Shown one piece after another: positions 52,007 to 60,725 of a stretch of 64,000 bases of DNA (position 1 is the stretch's first letter; every line of letters begins with the position of its first letter). The notes beneath the pieces are model-generated. The model had not been told where the DNA came from, did no database searches, and saw only the letters and a program-made list of their open reading frames with translations. Source of the stretch: Kibdelosporangium philippinense (GTDB lineage: Bacteria; Actinomycetota; Actinomycetes; Mycobacteriales; Pseudonocardiaceae); NCBI RefSeq assembly GCF_021390435.2, contig NZ_JAJVCN010000001.1:3348001-3412000 (forward strand), in the 5' to 3' direction. The position numbers and the translations under genes are program-made.

Positions 52007-54184
52007 TCAGACCTCGGTCAATGGGTCGTCAACAGGGATCCGCGGTATTTGTGCGGTTTCATCGGTCGCGGCCCCACGGGGACGGCGCGCCGAGCCGAGT
52101 CTGCCGACCCCCTCGGATAACGCCTGCCGGCAGATCTCCAGGCAGCACGCGATGGTGCCGATCTGGTCCTGGCGCTGTGGATAGATCACGTCCGTGAACT
52201 TCCCGGCGGCTGCGACCGCACGCAGCGGCCGGACCAGCACCAAGTAATGCCAGCCGAACAACAAAACCGCGAGCAAACCGCCGACCAAAGCCACGAGCAT
52301 CGCCCGGTTACGCACCTCGTTGCCAGGCAAACTCAACTCTCGCACAGGTTTCGTGGACACCACGGCCCACGGAAGGTCGTCGACGGCCCGGGCTGTGATC
52401 ACTGACCGGTCGAGGCCAACGCCATCGACTCGAGCAATGGACCGGCCTGCCAGGGCATCCGTCACGCCACGCCGCGCATCTTCGCCGCGAAGTTGTTCGA
52501 ACGCCACGAAACCATCGGTCGCGGCCAGGGTGTTCAGCTCCGAATTGACCAGTCGCACCTGCCCCGGCGCCCGCCGCAACAGGTCCGACAGATGGTCCAC
52601 ATCGAACTCCGCGACCAGCGTGTAATTCCCACCGGCCAGCAAAGCGTGCGCGAACAACACCGGCACCCGGCCAGCGGTGTCCTGTAATCGCACGCCAGGA
52701 TCGGGCGGGAGCACGTTGATCCCGCGCAACGGCGGCCTGCCCGCGGATGTCGACGTCACCAGACCCTGCTGATCAACGACGTAAACGCTGCGAAACCGCT
52801 CCTGCCCAGCGAGTTCCCGCACCACAGGCAACAGCGACGACGGATCCTTGGCGCCGTTGAGCCCAGCGACCGATCGCAGGTCGGCCAGTCCATCATTCAC
52901 AGTCCGGCTGATCGTCTCGGCCGCGTTGCCCACCTGGCTGCGATGACCGCTGACCACCGAGTCCGGCACCTTGGGAACGCCACCACCCACCGTCACCGCG
53001 ACCCATCCTGACCACCCGAGCACGCCAAGCGCGGCCACAACAACCGCCACGCGAGCCGACAACCGTGGGCGACGCTTCACCACAGGCGTCGGGTCGCCAA
53101 GCAACGTCTGACGGCAATGCTCGAAAGCCACAGCGATCCGACGAGCCTCCGAAGCATGGGGAAGCCGCACCCGATGCCGCAGGTTGCCACTCGCGACCTG
53201 CAACGCGTCCGCACGTAACCGCCGAACCGGGCTGACGAGGGTCGCGCGAATGAGCCCGTACCCAACCAGCACCACGATGATCAGCGCCAGGGCAGGCCGT
53301 AACCCTTGCCGCGCAGGACCAGCCTCGGCAACAGGCGCCCGCGCAACCGACAGCAACGCAAGCCCCAAGGTTGTCCCCACTGGCGCGTAAGCCACAACCA
53401 AAGCACGGTTGTTGTTGCCGGGTTCACCGACGTAACTGCCCGTCTGCCCAGCACTGGCCGCAGCCGCCGCGTCCGCCAGCAACGACTGCGCCGCCGCGTC
53501 ATCGGTTTTCGGCAGCGTGCCTCGGGAATCGACTATCTGGCTCTCCCGATTGGCCAGCACAAGGCCGTGCTGCAAGTCAGTATCCAGCGGCGCCGACGGA
53601 ATGCCCGCAGGCGTGACCGCCGAGAGGACACGTTCCGAGCCGGGTATCGGCACAGACACCTGCATCCGCAGTTGGCCGTCCTGTCCCACGACTGGCGTGA
53701 CCGTGGCTTCACCGGCCGCCAGAACTGGTTCGCCACGGGTGACAATCGGCTTGCCCGACCGTTCCGCCAATGTCAGGCCGCGCCACTTCGGCTGGTTCTG
53801 GTTCACCGCCGCCAGCAGATCAGCGGGCTGGCTGGCGGGATCTGAGACCGTGACGGCCGCACGAAGGTCTGACGCGGTCTGCTCCGCTGTCGCGGCCATG
53901 GATCTGGCCAGGCTCTCCACCAGTGCCTGCTGCGACTCCACGACCGCCTTCGGCGCGGACGCCGCAGGCTCTCGTAACTGCAGTACGCAGAAACCGGCGA
54001 GCAGAACCAACAGGACCGCGACGACGGTCGAAGGAACGCCGACACCAGCGGGAAACCCGCCTTCCGCCAGCTGCCCCTCCAGATCCGTACGCCTGCGCCC
54101 TTTCTCTTTGCCCCTCAAGGCCACTCCGATACGTCGGCTGCGGTGGCACACATCGCATACGGATTCATGCGCGGAGTGGTTCAT
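52007..54184 (-). CDS. Membrane protein with two extracellular sensor-like domains and HAMP-like linkers
   Basis: 725 residues with about four membrane segments: near 55-70, 300-320, 385-405 and 630-650. Each pair brackets a Cache-like extracellular region, and each is followed by a HAMP-like stretch (SPVRRLRADALQVASGNLRH; RPLRAVAAAGKFTDV). No kinase, cyclase or chemoreceptor output domain is present. Lying directly upstream of pgsB it was probably cotranscribed, perhaps as a regulator or scaffold of the polymerase. Confidence 0.72.
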   Translation of the reverse strand: MNHSAHESVCDVCHRSRRIGVALRGKEKGRRRTDLEGQLAEGGFPAGVGVPSTVVAVLLVLLAGFCVLQLREPAASAPKAVVESQQALVESLARSMAATAEQTASDLRAAVTVSDPASQPADLLAAVNQNQPKWRGLTLAERSGKPIVTRGEPVLAAGEATVTPVVGQDGQLRMQVSVPIPGSERVLSAVTPAGIPSAPLDTDLQHGLVLANRESQIVDSRGTLPKTDDAAAQSLLADAAAAASAGQTGSYVGEPGNNNRALVVAYAPVGTTLGLALLSVARAPVAEAGPARQGLRPALALIIVVLVGYGLIRATLVSPVRRLRADALQVASGNLRHRVRLPHASEARRIAVAFEHCRQTLLGDPTPVVKRRPRLSARVAVVVAALGVLGWSGWVAVTVGGGVPKVPDSVVSGHRSQVGNAAETISRTVNDGLADLRSVAGLNGAKDPSSLLPVVRELAGQERFRSVYVVDQQGLVTSTSAGRPPLRGINVLPPDPGVRLQDTAGRVPVLFAHALLAGGNYTLVAEFDVDHLSDLLRRAPGQVRLVNSELNTLAATDGFVAFEQLRGEDARRGVTDALAGRSIARVDGVGLDRSVITARAVDDLPWAVVSTKPVRELSLPGNEVRNRAMLVALVGGLLAVLLFGWHYLVLVRPLRAVAAAGKFTDVIYPQRQDQIGTIACCLEICRQALSEGVGRLGSARRPRGAATDETAQIPRIPVDDPLTEV

Positions 54185-54224
54185 CCGGATTCAGATCCGC
54201 TTGAATCCCGTACACTGCCCGGCG

Positions 54225-55127
54225 ATGACGTTACGCACGCGGCACTGGATACCGATCGTCACTGTCGCGGTCGCTCTCGTGGCAGGAGTGGCTCTTCTGG
54301 TGGGTATCAGTGGCGACGATCCACCACCCCCCACGCCCGACAACCCGCCGCCGAGCCTGGACGACGTGCTCACCAATTTCGCAGCAGGGCTACGGCCGGA
54401 CGCGTCCTACAAACCGCCAACCGCGGATGAGCGCAATGACGTCGTCAACGCCCTGGAGCCGTTGCTCAATCAGGACGCGGGACCTCAAGTGGCCTCGTCC
54501 TTACGGTCCTTGGGGTTCACGCTGGCCGTCGAAACTGATGCGGCGACTGGCCGTCAATACGCACTGGTCCGCAGCGACCGTGCCTGGGGCGTCTACGTGT
54601 TCGACCTGTCGAAACCGGTAGGACGGGCCGTCGAGGTGCCGCACCCGAACTCCGATCTACGCACCGAGCGCATGGGGTTGGCGCTGTTTCGTGCCATGCC
54701 AGGGTCAGTCCTGCTAGTTTCCGGGACCCATCGCCGGGTGGAGCGCGGCGACGTCGCACATCGCACCGATTCGGCATTCCACGCCCTCGCCGCCGAGCTC
54801 GCTGCACGGAAGGTTCCGCAGGTGCAGGTGCACGGCTTCCACGATGACAGCCTGCCGGACACAGACGTGGTGATATCGCCGGGCGCCGGGAAACCGAGTT
54901 CCGAGATTCGCCGGATGGCCGACGGCATCAGGGATGACGGGTTGTCGATCTGCCGTTCAGGGGAACGTGAGTGCGGCAAGCTCGAAGGCACCCGCAACGA
55001 ACAAGGCAAGGTAGCCGCCGACCACGACGCACTGTTCGTCCATCTGGAGACGAGCCGCAGTGTTCGCGACGATGAACAACTGTGGCCAAAGCTTTTTAAG
55101 CCGATTGCCGACGAGTTGACGAAATAA
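54225..55127 (+). CDS. Membrane-anchored protein of unknown function next to the pgs locus
   Basis: 300 residues from ATG 54225: an N-terminal anchor (WIPIVTVAVALVAGVALLVG), a Pro-rich linker and a globular domain. The pattern SGTHRR, VHGFHDD and FVHLETSRSV hints at a metal hydrolase, but I cannot name a family. It diverges from the pgs unit with a 40-bp gap, so a role with poly-gamma-glutamate is possible. Confidence 0.6.
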   Translation: MTLRTRHWIPIVTVAVALVAGVALLVGISGDDPPPPTPDNPPPSLDDVLTNFAAGLRPDASYKPPTADERNDVVNALEPLLNQDAGPQVASSLRSLGFTLAVETDAATGRQYALVRSDRAWGVYVFDLSKPVGRAVEVPHPNSDLRTERMGLALFRAMPGSVLLVSGTHRRVERGDVAHRTDSAFHALAAELAARKVPQVQVHGFHDDSLPDTDVVISPGAGKPSSEIRRMADGIRDDGLSICRSGERECGKLEGTRNEQGKVAADHDALFVHLETSRSVRDDEQLWPKLFKPIADELTK

Positions 55128-55130
55128 TTC

Positions 55131-55308
55131 CACTCGCCTTCGCTTGCCTGCCGTTCCCGCCTTACCTTCCCTGCCTTGCCGCCTCGGAGTTCCCTTCCCG
55201 CCTTACGCCTTGCCCTGCCCTTCCCCTTGTCGCCTTGACCATGCCCTTGCCGCTTCGCCACCGCGCCCCCTTGACCTCCGCCTTCCCCCATCGCTACCTT
55301 TCCCTCCG
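55131..55308 (+). other. Pyrimidine-rich tract with CCTT/GCCTT repeats
   Basis: For about 175 bp the + strand is strongly biased to C and T, with irregular repeats of CCTTG, GCCTT and TTCCC. No ORF on either strand looks genuine. It separates the 54225 gene from the TetR-type operator before the hydrolase pseudogene. Confidence 0.55.
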
Positions 55309-55310
55309 GC

Positions 55311-55324
55311 AGAACGAACGTTCT
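55311..55324. promoter_or_regulatory. TetR-type operator, hydrolase copy
   Basis: AGAACGAACGTTCT, one mismatch from the perfect palindrome AGAACGATCGTTCT in front of the tetR gene at 59337. It lies 22 bp before the hydrolase start. Confidence 0.6.
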
Positions 55325-55346
55325 TTCTTTCGACTCGGAGGATGGC

Positions 55347-56008
55347 ATGGCCCCCACGGTGGTGCTCGTACACGGCGCCTTTGGCGAGGCAGCAGCTGGT
55401 CAGGCGTGATCCGACGCCTGCCGCAAGCCGACGTGACCGCGCGAGCCGTGGCCAACCCGCTGCGCGGCCTCACCTACGACTCGGCATACGTGGCCAACGC
55501 AATCGCCGATGTCGAAGGCCCTGTCGTGCTGGTCGGCCACTCCTACGCCGGGGCAGTGATCGGAGCCGCGAGCGCCCAGGCCCAGAACGTAACGGCCCTT
55601 GTCTACGTAGCCGCGTTCGTGCCCGACGAGGGCGAAAGCCCGTTCGAGCTAACCGCGAGGTTCGCCGAGTCTGACCTGGGCAATAGCCTCCGCCCGAGCA
55701 GCTATCCGTTGCCCGAGGGTGGAACAGCACTGGAGATGTACATGAGCGACGACGCCTTCCGGCACGTCCTAGCCGCGGACCTACCGGAAGATGTGACCAG
55801 TGTGCTTGTCGTGAGCCAGCGACCAGTCGCGGCGAACGCGCTCGGCGAGAAGTCCGGTCCCGTCGGGTGGAAGTCGCTGCCGTCCTGGCACGCCATCGCT
55901 ACCGCTGATCACGCCCTGAACCCTGAGGTGCAACGGTTCGGCGCGAAGCGCGCGGGCTCAACGACTGTCGAGATCGACGGATCGCACCTGATCCACGTAA
56001 CCTACTGA
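55347..56008 (+). pseudogene. Alpha/beta hydrolase, frameshifted
   Basis: ATG 55347 with GGAGG at 55337-55341 opens MAPTVVLVHGAFGEA, then the frame hits TGA after 20 codons. The homology continues in another frame as WSGVIRRL, VANPLRGLTYDSAYVANAI and VVLVGHSYAGAV. One missing base near 55393 explains the break. The nucleophile Ser (GHSYAG) and His (DGSHLI) remain, but the C-terminus also looks about 15 residues short. TetR/hydrolase pairs of this kind are common in actinomycetes. Confidence 0.75.
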
Positions 56009-56057
56009 CACCCTTTTGGACGGTGTTCGTCGAACGGAAACCAGGTATAGCAGGTCC

Positions 56058-56212
56058 ATGCCAAGAATTTCCGGACGAGCGCTGGCCGCGGCCGCCTGAT
56101 CACGTTGACCGCTATCGCTACCCCTGTACGGGCAGCGGAACCGACCGCGCCCAAGAAGTTCGTCGCGTTGTCCGACATAGCGCCGACGATCATCCACGAG
56201 ATGCGCTATTTA
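56058..56212 (+). pseudogene. Secreted M15 D-Ala-D-Ala dipeptidase, 5' part
   Basis: ATG 56058 opens MPRISGRALAAAA and stops; shifting frame by one missing C near 56096 gives LTAIATPVRAAEPTAPKKF, completing a signal peptide and then FVALSDIAPTIIHEMRYL, the VanX/Ddp N-terminal segment. The gene is cut at 56212 by the IS630 element. Confidence 0.75.
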
Positions 56213-57389
56213 AAGACCTTTCGGTATTTGGGTGAGTTATGTCATAGGGAAAGGCCGGTGTGGTCGAGGAAGTTGAAGCACAGTTGGTAGCTGCTGCCGA
56301 CACGTTCCAGGCCGGCCTGGGTGGCGGTGTGGGCTTCGTCGAGGGTGTCGGGGCACAAGTTGGCCAGCTCGGTGGCTTTGACGTTGCCCCACACCATTTC
56401 CATCGGGTTGAGGTCGGGGGCGTAGCCGGGCAACGGTTCCACGCGCAGCCAGTGTCGTTGGGTGGTCAGCCATGCCTTCATGTCGTTCGATCGGTGGGCG
56501 GGCAGGCCGTCCCAGATCAGGGTGACTTTCTGGCGGTCAAGGTGCTCGTGCAGAGCGGTGAGGAACTCGATCAGCGAGGCGGTGTTGTAGGCGCCTTCTT
56601 TGATGCCGAACACGAACACCGCCTCGCTGCGGTCGGGCCGGTAGGCCAGCGCGCCGGACATCGACAGGCGTTTCCAGGAGAACCGGTGGGTCAGCACCGG
56701 GGTCTGGCCGCGTGGCGCCCAGGTGGCCCGTACTACGGGCAGCAGGGAGAATCCGGACTCGTCCTGGAAGCAGATCCAGGCCCCTCGGCGCCGGGCGCTT
56801 TTTTTATGCGTGGCCACTCCTTTTTCACCCACCTGTCGATGGCCTCCTGGTCGCGTTCGGTGGCGCGGCGGGCGGGACGCTGCCTGCTCCAGCCCAGCCG
56901 CTCGCGCAGGATCGTCCAGGTCTGGGTTTGCGAGTACCGCACCCCGGTGACCTTCTCGATCACCTTGGCCACCCGCGCCAGCGTCCACATGTCGGTCGGG
57001 AATCCGTTCGCCTTCGGCCCCTGCGCCAGCGCGCCTGCCACCGCGGCTACCTGCTCATCGGTCAGCTTACGCAGCCGCCCGGCACGGCCAGCCCCGGCCA
57101 ATGCCTGCCGTCCGCCGGTCGACCACGCCCGGTGCCACCGTGAAGCGGTCTGCGCCGAGACTCCCAACTCCACCACCACATCGACCTGCCGCTTGCCGCG
57201 ATCGAACATCTCCGCAGCCCGCATCCGGCGTTCCCGCAACGCCTCAAAATCACGGCGGGCAGCTACTTTCTTGCCGCTCCGGGCTTTCCGACGCTGGCCG
57301 GCCGATCGTGACGGTTCTGGCATACCACGATTGTCCTACCAGGCAAGGCGAATCACCCGCAACGACTCACCCTATTACCGAAAGATCTT
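56213..57389 (-). mobile_element. IS630-family insertion sequence, 1177 bp
   Basis: Terminal inverted repeats AAGACCTTTCGGTATTTGGG and, reversed, AAGATCTTTCGGTAATAGGG (22 of the first 25 match), flanked by TA at 56211-56212 and 57390-57391, the hallmark target duplication of IS630. Removal joins the dipeptidase frame as EMRYL-GQLNFVGTRIDGY. Confidence 0.9.
56242..57323 (-). CDS. IS630-family transposase made by frameshift
   Basis: The first frame from 57323 encodes two HTH domains (RQVDVVVELGVSAQTASRWH, SQTQTWTILRERLGWSRQRP). At a run of seven A residues (56799-56805 on the minus strand) the product must shift -1 to continue as CFQDESGFSLLP, LIWDGLPAHRS and YAPDLNPMEMVW, which hold the DDE triad. 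Shifting at A7 is a known way for IS630 elements to make full transposase. Otherwise each half alone is incomplete. Confidence 0.85.
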
Positions 57390-57391
57390 TA

Positions 57392-58021
57392 GGTCAGCTC
57401 AACTTCGTGGGCACGCGGATTGACGGATACGAACAGCCGCTCTGCATCCTCACCCGCCCAGCGGCCGAAGCGTTGCGCGATGCCCAAAGGCGACTGCTGC
57501 GGCACGGATACACCCTGAAGGTGTACGACTGCTACCGCCCGCAGCGCGCGGTCAACCACTTCGTCCGCTGGGCCAAGGATCTGGCTGACGAGAAGATGAA
57601 GGCTGAGTTCTATCCCAACGTGACCAAGAACCGCCTGTTCGAAGACGGCTACATCGCTGAGAAGTCTGGCCACAGTCGAGGGAGCACAGTGGACCTGACG
57701 ATCGTGAAGCTGCCTCCGCGCTGGCAACGGCCGTACATCCCAGGCGAGCGGCTCGCGCCGTGTTTCGCGCCGAACCGCTTCCCTGACAACACAGTGAACA
57801 TGGGCACCGGCTACGACTGCTTCGACACACTGTCCCATACGGACAACCCAGCGATCACTGGCGAAGCACGGGAAGATCGGCAGCTACTCAAGAACACGCT
57901 CGCGGCGGTGGGTTTCCGTAACCTGCCTGAGGAATGGTGGCACTACACACTCAACGGCGAACCGTTCCCCGGCACGTTCTTCGACTTCCCGGTCAGCCGT
58001 CGGTCCCTATCGGACTGTTAA
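57392..58021 (+). pseudogene. M15 D-Ala-D-Ala dipeptidase (VanX/Ddp-like), 3' part
   Basis: About 209 residues holding the whole catalytic core: YDCYRPQRAVNHFV, the zinc site SGHSRGSTVDLTIV, and EEWWHYTLNGEPFP with catalytic Glu and the last zinc His. The family cleaves D-Ala-D-Ala in cell-wall recycling or glycopeptide resistance. Now cut from its signal peptide and start by the IS, it is probably not expressed or exported. Confidence 0.85.
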
Positions 58022-58834
58022 CTCGCTGTACGTCGCCAGGTCGGCGTTGGCGCCGGTGAGGACGACCGCTAGCACGTCGCCGGGAACATCGTGCCCGGCG
58101 ACGGCCGCGAGTCCAGCGGCACCGGCAGGTTCGAGCAGTACACCGAGGGTTCGGGCAGCGAGGTGCATCGTGTCCACGATCGCCGCGTCCGCCACCAGGA
58201 TCATGTCGTCGACCAGGTCACGCATCCGCGTCACGGCCTCCGGCCACGGCTTGGAAATCGAGATCCCCGCGGTGAACGTGTTGCGGCGCTCGATCTCGAT
58301 CACGGTGCCGGCGCGCCAACTCTCGGCCATCGCAGGCGCGGCCGAAGTGCCGACGCCGACGATGCGGACGTCCGGTCGCTGCGCCTTGATCCACTTGGCC
58401 ACACCTGTGGCCAACGCGCCATCGCCGACCGGCACCACCACCGTGTCGATATCAACGCGTGAGCGCAGCAGTTCGACGCCGATCGTCCCTGCGCCCTCGG
58501 ATATCCGAGCGTCCTTGCCGTCGGCAACCAGTATCCGCTCGGGTTTCTCGGCCGCGTACGTGGTAGCCATCGCCTTCGGGTCATCGTGAGTCTTGTGGAC
58601 GGTCGCGCCCAGCGCGGTCATCCGGTCGAGCTTCACTGGGGACATGCTCGCGGGCACAAAGACTTCGGCTCGAAGCCCGTGGCGCCGGGCCGCGTAAGCA
58701 ATGGCTTGGCCGAAGTTTCCGCCACCGGAACCGCACACCGCCGTGCTACCCGGCGGCAAGGCGCCGACCATGAAGTCCGCGCCGCGCCCTTTGAAGCTAC
58801 GCAACGGGTTCAACGTCTCCACTTTGGTCAGTAC
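58007..58834 (-). pseudogene. Threonine/serine dehydratase-like PLP enzyme, 5'-truncated
   Basis: Recognisable sequence runs from VLTKVETLNPLRSFKGRGAD (PLP lysine in SFKGRG) through GSGGGNFGQAIAYAA, the phosphate loop, to the stop at 58007. Some 45 N-terminal residues expected in the fold II family are missing, and upstream codons are antisense to the Lrp gene. No start or promoter remains. Its 3' end overlaps the dipeptidase end by 15 bp. Confidence 0.75.
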
Positions 58835-59279
58835 GCGCCTTGACCTGGTGCAACAGGACGCGACCCGGCCGTTGCGCGAGCTCGGCGACCGCGTCGGCCT
58901 GTCACCCAGCGCCGTGCAGCGACGCCTGACCCAGTTGCGCCGGGCAGGCGTGATCCGAGCTGAGGTCGCGGTTGTGGATCCGCGCGCTGTCGGCGTGAGC
59001 TTCACGGCCGTGGTGCTTGTGGCGTTGGTGGACGACAAACCGGCGCGGCACAAGGAGTTTCGCGCCAGCATGGTTGCCGAGCCGTGCGTGCAGCAGTGCT
59101 TCAGCATCGTGGGCCAGTGGGATTACGTGGTCATCCTGGTCACGACCGATCTCGCGGCGAACCGTGAGGTGTCGCAGCGACTGTTTGCCGAGGTCAGCCG
59201 GTATGAGACCCTGCCAGCCGCCACGGCGGTCAAGGCTGGGCTCACAGTGCCGGTAGGTGGTCCACAAGCAGGTCGTTGA
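58824..59279 (+). pseudogene. Lrp/AsnC family regulator, N-terminus eroded
   Basis: The HTH (LRELGDRVGLSPSAVQRRL) and RAM ligand domain (QCFSIVGQWDYVVILVTTDL) are intact. The first helix, normally LDxxDxxLLxxLQxD, is shortened to RLDLVQQDATRP. A TTG at 58824 could still start a 151-residue protein, but it overlaps the dehydratase coding sequence and has no visible promoter. Lrp normally regulates the divergent dehydratase. Confidence 0.65.
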
Positions 59280-59309
59280 ACAGGGCGCGCCACCCACCAT
59301 CAGCAAGAA

Positions 59310-59323
59310 AGAACGATCGTTCT
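59310..59323. promoter_or_regulatory. TetR-type operator, autoregulatory copy
   Basis: AGAACGATCGTTCT is a perfect 14-bp palindrome ending 13 bp before the tetR GTG start. A near-identical site precedes the hydrolase at 55311-55324. Confidence 0.65.
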
Positions 59324-59336
59324 GTACCCTGGCCTC

Positions 59337-59882
59337 GTGACCGAGACACCCCGTGACCGCCTGTTGCACACCGCAGCACGGCTCTTCTACACGGAAGGCA
59401 TCCGCGCGGTCGGGATGGATCGGCTGGTCGCCGAGGCCTCAGTCACCCGGGCCACGTGCTACCGGCACTTCGCGGGCAAAGACGACCTCGTGCTTGCCTA
59501 CCTCGACCTGGTCGACGGGCAGATCCGCGACGAGATCGGCGCCATCATCGCCAAGCGCCCGCCAGCCGAGGCCCTGATCGAGATCTTCGAATACTTCGGC
59601 GCCTACACCAACAGCGCGGGCTTCCGTGGCTGCAACTTCCTCAACGCGGCCGCCGAACACCCCGACCGCGACAGCCCGGCCCGCAAGCTGATCGCCACAC
59701 ACCGTGCCTGGCTGCGCGAAACCTTCCGGGAGTTGCTGGAAAAGTCCGGGCACCCCAAGCCGGACGAAGTGGTCGGCACCCTCGTCCTGCTGCGGGACGG
59801 CGCCATGTCCGGCGGCGAACTGGACGACCCGAAAGCCGTCCGCGCGGCACTGCGCAACGCCGTCAAAGCGATAGTCGGCTGA
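59337..59882 (+). CDS. TetR/AcrR family transcriptional regulator
   Basis: 181 residues from GTG 59337. HTH at about 10-55 (GMDRLVAEASVTRATCYRHF). A C-terminal ligand domain with FRGCNFLNAAAE resembles the TetR_C group that represses adjacent hydrolases or reductases. Palindromes before it and before the hydrolase pseudogene suggest it once controlled both genes, which are now 3.3 kb apart with decayed DNA between. Confidence 0.9.
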   Translation: MTETPRDRLLHTAARLFYTEGIRAVGMDRLVAEASVTRATCYRHFAGKDDLVLAYLDLVDGQIRDEIGAIIAKRPPAEALIEIFEYFGAYTNSAGFRGCNFLNAAAEHPDRDSPARKLIATHRAWLRETFRELLEKSGHPKPDEVVGTLVLLRDGAMSGGELDDPKAVRAALRNAVKAIVG

Positions 59883-60243
59883 GAACCTCGTCCGGCCACG
59901 GGGTCGCAGCCGACTCAGCAGGATCAGAGTGGACGATCACGACCGCACCTTCCGCTGCGAGCCCGCGCTCGCCATGCACCTCGAACGTCAGTCTCATCGA
60001 GGTACGCCCGACGTTGTCGACCGCGATCCGGGCACGGATGCGTTCGCCAGGCCACAAGCGACTCAGGTAGTTGACCTCGTGCCGCACGCGGGGCGTCCGT
60101 CCCCAAAGGTCGTTCAGGCCGAGTTGGCGGAACAACTCCCCTTCGGCTTCCTCGGCCCAGCGGATGATCGCCGAGTGGTGCTGATGCCCGGCAGCATCCG
60201 TGTCATGCCACTCGACCCAGCGTTCGATGGTCGCTTCGGGCAC
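59863..60243 (-). CDS. Acyl-CoA thioesterase-like hotdog protein (4HBT)
   Basis: 126 residues from GTG 60243. The hotdog motif EWHDTDAAGHQHHSAIIRW places the catalytic Asp in DTDAAGH, as in 4-hydroxybenzoyl-CoA thioesterases and YbgC. The acyl-CoA substrate is unknown. It converges on tetR with a 20-bp overlap and follows the iclR fragment by 13 bp. Confidence 0.85.
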   Translation of the reverse strand: MPEATIERWVEWHDTDAAGHQHHSAIIRWAEEAEGELFRQLGLNDLWGRTPRVRHEVNYLSRLWPGERIRARIAVDNVGRTSMRLTFEVHGERGLAAEGAVVIVHSDPAESAATPWPDEVLSRLSL

Positions 60244-60256
60244 CGCGCATCTCCAT

Positions 60257-60721
60257 TCAGGCTGGGTTGAACCTCGGCAACTGCCGATATGTCTGCGGAT
60301 TGGCCAGCGCACGGGAGATCCCGCGCGACGCCACGGTCAACGCCGGAACCAAAGTCATCGGATTGCAGTCGTGAATCGGCACCGCGACCGTAAGCGCGGC
60401 AACGACTTTGCCCTGGGCTGACCACACTGGAACCCCAACGCCCATCGCATGCGGCGAGACGTAACCCTTGCACACCACATAACCGTGCTCTCGCACACCG
60501 GCGAGAATGCGCCGAATCTCCGAAGGCGTCGTTGGCGTGTTCGGTGTGTACTCCCGCAATGGCACAGACAGGAAGGTGTCCTGCAGTTTCTGATCAGCGT
60601 GCGCCAGCACGATCAAGCCACCCGTCGTCGCGTGCATGTTCTGTTCAGTGAGAATCGAGGAGGTGGCGAATAGTGGCTCGTCTCAAATCATTGACCATGT
60701 CACCAAGCTTCCAGTCTGTCC
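60257..60721 (-). pseudogene. IclR family regulator, C-terminal remnant
   Basis: The ligand domain C-terminal half is clear (PLFATSSILTEQNMHATTGG, REHGYVVCKGYVSPHAMGVG, VPVWSAQGKVVAALTVAVP). The same frame upstream reads GQTGSLVTWSMI then an in-frame TGA near 60686, and is cut off at the IS701 end. The DNA-binding domain is gone. Confidence 0.75.
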
Positions 60722-60725
60722 TTAA

